Shown: positions 53,911 to 57,959 of the stretch, piece by piece
Position numbering within the stretch: position 1 is the stretch's first letter
How the letters are laid out: the number at the start of each line of letters is the position of its first letter
Source of the DNA: MVYY01 sp012517575
GTDB lineage: Bacteria > Bacteroidota > Bacteroidia > Bacteroidales > Paludibacteraceae
Reading direction: 5' to 3'
DNA length: 57,959 nucleotides
Assembly: GCA_031629035.1 (NCBI GenBank)
Contig: JAVLUG010000014.1
Location: 1 to 57,959 of the forward strand
Notes under the pieces: generated by a model
What the model was told of the DNA's origin: nothing
Databases searched by the model: none
What the model saw: the letters and a program-made list of their open reading frames with translations, nothing else
Translations under genes and position numbers: made by a program

Positions 53911-56445
53911 ATGAGAAAATATATAAATGTGAAAGTTGAAGGAATAATTTTATTTTTAATGATAATTTTTTGTTCTTCAACTCAGGCTCAGGAATTTCAA
54001 TTGAATTCATCTGGCTATTTTCAAAATAAAGGGGTTGATGTGATGGCCTATGACGATATTTATCCGGAAGGTCATCAGGGAGGTGTATCTCTCATCATGC
54101 ATGGCAAACGTTTAGCAACCAATGGGGATATTCGTTTAGAGTCAACGCCTGGGCAATGGCAACCTGTTCCCAAGCAAAGGGAGCGGAAAGTGGATCAAAA
54201 AGCCAATATAATTAGGACCCATTTAAGTTATCCCGATTCTTCGAGGCATCTGACCGATTTCAATCCTATGATTTATCCTGATTTGGTATTTAATTATACT
54301 GTCACGGTAAAAGGAGAAGGTCCGTCAATTATTATAACTGTCGATTTGGATCGCCCTATACCAGAGAAGTTTCTGGGGAAAGTCGGCTTTAATTTTGAAC
54401 TTTTTCCTGGTGCACTTTTCGGAAAGCCTTGGATAATGGACAATCAGTCAGGGATATTTCCGAGACAACCTAACGGACCAACTCGTTACGAACCATCTAA
54501 TTTTTCTTCCGTGGGCAATTTTAACCCTGCGGGAAAAGCTTCTGTGAAACAGTTGGCAGGCGATGGAGGATATAGTCCTATCATTGCGGATGATATTGTT
54601 TCCGAACCCTATGCTGCAGGAAAACGCCTGGTTGTTTGTCCCGATGATCCTTACAGTAAATTCACGATTGAATCAAAAGGGAGTGAGCTGAAGCTATACG
54701 ACGGACGCATGAACCATAACAACGGCTGGTTTGTGGTCAGGAGTGAAATTCCGGCAGGGAAAACAGCGGCTGCAATCCAGTGGGTGATCACGCCAAATGT
54801 TGTGAACAGTTGGTTGTATGCTCCAGTTGTGCAAATCTCGCAAGTGGGTTATCATCCTGCTCAACCGAAGACAGCCATTATCGAGCTGGATAAAAGGGAT
54901 ACAAATAGAGAGCGTCCGATACTCTATCGCATTACAACGGAGGGAGAAAAGAAAGTTTTCTCAGGTGAAGGAACAGAATGGGGACAATTTTTGCGTTATA
55001 ATTATTTAAAATTTGATTTTTCCAACGTACAAGAAGAAGGACTTTATCAAGTTCGTTATGGAAAATCTGCCTCTTCTATTTTTCGTATAGCAAAAGATGT
55101 ATATGAACGTGGAGTCTGGCAACCAGTGCTGGAATATTTTTTGCCTGTACAAATGTGCCACATGCGAGTAAATGAAAAATATAGAGTTTGGCATGATTGC
55201 TGTCATATGGATGATGCACGTATGGCACCGGTTGATTTCAATCATATTGATGGTTATGTTCAAGGACCTTCAACGTTAACGAAGTATAATTCCGGTGATG
55301 TAGTCCCTGGTTTGAATATTGGCGGATGGCATGATGCTGGAGATTTTGATCTTCGCGTAGAATCGCAGGCTGGTGAAGCATATATTTTGTCACTTGCTTA
55401 TGAAGCATTTAAGGTAGATTATGATGTTACTTCAATAGATCAGCATAAAAGAATTACGGAAATTCATCAACCGGATGGAAAACCTGATTTGCTTCAGCAG
55501 GTTGAGAATGGTGTTCTTTCTGTAGTTGGAGCTTATCGAACTTTGGGTCGTCTTTATCGCGGCATTATTTGCAATAATTTGCGTCAGTATGTGATGTTGG
55601 GCGATGCAGCAGATATGACCGATAAAATTATCGGGAACAAAGATGATCGCTGGGTATTTACGGAAAACAACCCTTCACGTGAGCTCACCACTGCGGCCGA
55701 GTTGGCTGCGGCATCCCGGGTGTTGAAAAGATTCAACGATACATTGAGTTTGCAAGCACTCGACTGTGCGAGGGAGTTGTATGAAATAACGGAAGTAAAT
55801 CAACGTTCCCGTTCTGCCAAAATTCAAGCAGCTACGGAATTGTATTTGACGACAGGAGAAGAAAAATATAAAAACTATCTTCTTTCTGAAAAAGATTTTA
55901 TTGTCAACAATATAGAAAATGTTGGTTGGTTTATAGCAAGAGCAGAAAAGCAGATAAATCAGCCAGATTTTTCGAAGGTTATTCGGCAAGCACTGGTTGA
56001 ATTTCATACTCAAATAGATAAACAATCGGCGGAAACTCCTTATGGAATCCCTTATCGTCCTTATATTTGGGGAGCTGGGTGGGATATTCAATCATTAGGT
56101 TTTCGTCTTTATTTTCTTCATACTGCTTATCCTGATATTTTTGGCAAGGAATATATTTATGATGCCTTGAATTTTGTATTGGGTTGCCATCCGGGAGAGA
56201 ATACTTCTTCTTTTGCTTCTGGTGTTGGAACGCTTTCTACAACAGTAGCCTATGGATTTAATCGAGCAGATTGGACTTATATTCCGGGCGGTGTTGTTTC
56301 AGGGACAGCCCTGATACGTCCCGATTTTCCTGAATTACTTCGATTCCCATTTCTATGGCAACAGGTTGAATATGTAATGGGTGGTGGTTCTTCTCATTAT
56401 ATGTTTTTAGTGTTGGCTGCCCAACAATTGCTTAATCAAAAATAA
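53911..56445 (+). CDS. GH9 family glycosidase with long N-terminal domain
   Basis: The 844-residue protein has a signal peptide (about 1-26, ending TQAQ), a beta-rich N-terminal region of about 275 residues (DVMAYDDIYPEGHQGGVSLI and following), a cellulase-type Ig domain (about 305-395, VVQISQVGYHPAQPKTAIIELDK) and the GH9 (alpha/alpha)6 domain (about 396-844). The catalytic aspartates are D475 and D478 in GGWHDAGDFD; the general acid is probably the Glu in WQQVEYVMGG. GH9 enzymes cleave beta-1,4-glucans. The N-terminal region is larger than in classical endoglucanases, so exo-action or another beta-glycan is possible. It is followed after 5 bases by the epimerase gene. Confidence 0.87.
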   Translation: MRKYINVKVEGIILFLMIIFCSSTQAQEFQLNSSGYFQNKGVDVMAYDDIYPEGHQGGVSLIMHGKRLATNGDIRLESTPGQWQPVPKQRERKVDQKANIIRTHLSYPDSSRHLTDFNPMIYPDLVFNYTVTVKGEGPSIIITVDLDRPIPEKFLGKVGFNFELFPGALFGKPWIMDNQSGIFPRQPNGPTRYEPSNFSSVGNFNPAGKASVKQLAGDGGYSPIIADDIVSEPYAAGKRLVVCPDDPYSKFTIESKGSELKLYDGRMNHNNGWFVVRSEIPAGKTAAAIQWVITPNVVNSWLYAPVVQISQVGYHPAQPKTAIIELDKRDTNRERPILYRITTEGEKKVFSGEGTEWGQFLRYNYLKFDFSNVQEEGLYQVRYGKSASSIFRIAKDVYERGVWQPVLEYFLPVQMCHMRVNEKYRVWHDCCHMDDARMAPVDFNHIDGYVQGPSTLTKYNSGDVVPGLNIGGWHDAGDFDLRVESQAGEAYILSLAYEAFKVDYDVTSIDQHKRITEIHQPDGKPDLLQQVENGVLSVVGAYRTLGRLYRGIICNNLRQYVMLGDAADMTDKIIGNKDDRWVFTENNPSRELTTAAELAAASRVLKRFNDTLSLQALDCARELYEITEVNQRSRSAKIQAATELYLTTGEEKYKNYLLSEKDFIVNNIENVGWFIARAEKQINQPDFSKVIRQALVEFHTQIDKQSAETPYGIPYRPYIWGAGWDIQSLGFRLYFLHTAYPDIFGKEYIYDALNFVLGCHPGENTSSFASGVGTLSTTVAYGFNRADWTYIPGGVVSGTALIRPDFPELLRFPFLWQQVEYVMGGGSSHYMFLVLAAQQLLNQK

Positions 56446-56450
56446 AAACG

Positions 56451-57707
56451 ATGAAAAAATTTTTAATTGTTTTGTTAATTGGTTTCGCTTCATTTCCTTT
56501 GGCTATAAAAGCTCAAAATTCCTCTCAGAAAAGTGTTCCTTTACTGGTCGAAGAAGTTACCAGGGATTTAAAGGAAAATATTCTTCCTTTTTGGGAAAAG
56601 AATGCGCCTGATCCCAGAGGAGGCTTTTATGGAACGATTCTTAATGATGGTACTCCCCAATTGGATGCTCCGAAAGGAGGTGTTCTTAATGCTCGAATTT
56701 TATGGACTTTTTCAAAAGCTTATCAATTGTTTGGTAATGAAGAATATAAACGAATGGCTGATCGAGCTCAAGAATACTTTATAAAATATTTTATCGATCA
56801 TAAATATGGCGGCACTTTTTGGTCCCTTCATGCGGATGATACTCCTAATATTACTGATAAACAGACTTACGGAATTGTTTATGGAATCTATGGTTTAGCA
56901 CAGCATTATCAGGCAACAAAAAATAAAAAAAGTTTAAATCAAGCTATAAATTTATACAAAATATTGGAAAAACATGCATACGATGCAGTCAATGGGGGTT
57001 ATATTGAATCATTTACACAAGACTGGCAAGTACCTGTGCAATATGGTTATGACGGTAAAGGAATTGCTTCCAAAACAATGAACACTCATTTACATGTGCT
57101 TGAAGCTTATACGCTGCTTTATCAAGTTTGGCCGAATCAGCAGTTAAAAAATCAATTAAAAAATTTGATCAATATTTTTCTCAATGAAATAATCGATCAG
57201 CAGAGATGGCATCAGAAACTTTTTCTGACAATGGATTGGAAAAATCTCGAAAACATTGATTCTTATGGACACGATATGGAACTCTCGTGGTTAATATATG
57301 AAGCAGCTCAAACTTTAAAGGATACTTTTCTTATTGAGCAGGTTAAACCTGTAACCATACATTTGGTGAATACTCAAATGAAAGAAGGATGGACACCAGA
57401 GGGTTATCTACTTTATGAGAGCACAGAGGGAAAAATCCGTGGCGGAATTGAATGGTGGCCACAGGCAGAATCGGTGATAGCCTTTTTTAATGCTTGGCAA
57501 ATAACTGGTGAGCCAATATATCTGAATGCTTGTATTAAAACATGGAATTGGATAAAAAATCATCTTATTGATTACCAATATGGTGAATGGTTCAGTGGAC
57601 TTTTTCCTGACGGCACTCCCGATAGAAGTAGGCCGAAAGCTGATCTATGGAAATGTCCTTACCATAACAGTCGTATGGGATTTGAATTGTTTAACAGGAC
57701 ACATTAA
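56451..57707 (+). CDS. Exported cellobiose 2-epimerase-like protein (AGE family)
   Basis: The 418-residue protein belongs to the N-acylglucosamine/cellobiose 2-epimerase family. Key residues are R82 (NARILW), H213 and H215 with E218 (HLHVLEAY), H274 with E277 (YGHDMELSW), the WWPQAE segment and H405 (WKCPYHNSRMG), the pattern of cellobiose 2-epimerases, which convert cellobiose to glucosyl-mannose. Unlike well-known cytosolic members it has a clear signal peptide (1-22, ending AIKAQ). It starts 5 bases after GH9, so both are probably made together, with GH9 supplying cello-oligosaccharides. AGE-type acylglucosamine epimerase activity is less likely in this context. Confidence 0.87.
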   Translation: MKKFLIVLLIGFASFPLAIKAQNSSQKSVPLLVEEVTRDLKENILPFWEKNAPDPRGGFYGTILNDGTPQLDAPKGGVLNARILWTFSKAYQLFGNEEYKRMADRAQEYFIKYFIDHKYGGTFWSLHADDTPNITDKQTYGIVYGIYGLAQHYQATKNKKSLNQAINLYKILEKHAYDAVNGGYIESFTQDWQVPVQYGYDGKGIASKTMNTHLHVLEAYTLLYQVWPNQQLKNQLKNLINIFLNEIIDQQRWHQKLFLTMDWKNLENIDSYGHDMELSWLIYEAAQTLKDTFLIEQVKPVTIHLVNTQMKEGWTPEGYLLYESTEGKIRGGIEWWPQAESVIAFFNAWQITGEPIYLNACIKTWNWIKNHLIDYQYGEWFSGLFPDGTPDRSRPKADLWKCPYHNSRMGFELFNRTH

Positions 57708-57959
57708 TTAATCAGTATTTTCTCTTATAAATATTCTAAAAAGTATTCTTCTTTTCTTTTGTTTTTTGATTTTTGTTTTTAAACGACAAATTATATTTAT
57801 ATCGGGAATTTATATTGTCTAATACATTGAAAATAAATAGTCGTTCCTTAAATTTATTCTATTCGACTAAATATCAATAAAATAGTTATAAAAAAGTTTG
57901 TTTATATTTGCAGGAATGAGTATCTTTACAGTATAAAATACTGCAAATTATGATAGGAA
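57708..57959. other. 3' end of window: probable promoter and start of a further gene
   Basis: This AT-rich stretch contains a perfect -7 element TATATTTG (57903-57910), an inverted repeat CAGTAT-AAA-ATACTG (57929-57943) and an ATG at 57950 followed by only ten bases before the window ends. A gene may begin there, but its nature cannot be read. Confidence 0.35.

Noticed and set aside
1..57959. CRISPR arrays, insertion sequences or prophage
   Set aside because: I saw no regularly spaced repeats, transposase motifs or phage genes anywhere in the window.

Overview
The window comes from an AT-rich member of the Bacteroidota, most likely class Bacteroidia. The evidence is a SusC/SusD polysaccharide utilisation locus (PUL), a type IX secretion C-terminal domain on an amylase, promoters of the Bacteroidota type (TTTG, 19-21 bases, TAnnTTTG), a xylose operon headed by a Nudix/winged-helix regulator, and a tryptophan operon in the order trpB-E-G-D-C-F-A. 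The genus cannot be fixed from the sequence.

Layout. Positions 1-3553 hold, on the minus strand, a large membrane-bound propeller/Y_Y_Y/LuxR-type regulator followed by a broken N-terminal piece of a SusC-like protein, apparently the remains of a decayed PUL. Positions 3749-10856 hold a complete seven-gene trp operon behind an attenuator whose leader peptide has three consecutive Trp codons. Its trpC carries an ambiguous base (9050) exactly where about 42 expected residues are missing. Positions 10922-15137 (minus) carry trxB, lolA and ftsK. Positions 15723-21406 carry a tightly packed redox/sulfur cluster: DsrE-like protein, TusA, MvhD-like iron-sulfur protein, two HdrA-like flavoproteins, a small winged-helix protein, and an HdrC-like protein fused to a six-helix membrane domain. 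Positions 21678-26510 hold two divergent secreted GH13 amylases sharing an intergenic region with a LacI-type operator. Next come a CPA2-type cation/proton antiporter and a tRNA-Val gene.

From 29745 to the end the window concerns plant cell-wall sugars. The xylose operon encodes a Nudix regulator, xylulokinase, xylose isomerase and a xylose:H+ symporter. It is followed by an SGNH esterase-GH43 fusion, then by an ECF sigma/FecR anti-sigma pair and a PUL: SusC with an STN domain, SusD, a surface glycan-binding lipoprotein, BACON-GH5, PA14-containing GH31, YicI-like GH31, GH9 and an exported cellobiose 2-epimerase-like protein. The enzyme set resembles xyloglucan utilisation loci: GH5 and GH9 would cut the glucan backbone, the GH31 enzymes would remove alpha-xylose, and released xylose would enter the neighbouring xylose operon.

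The least explained part is the DsrE-TusA-MvhD-HdrA-HdrA-wHTH-HdrC/membrane cluster. It looks like a Qmo/Hdr-type electron-transfer complex joined to sulfur-carrier proteins, with no sulfite reductase, APS reductase or HdrB gene in the window.
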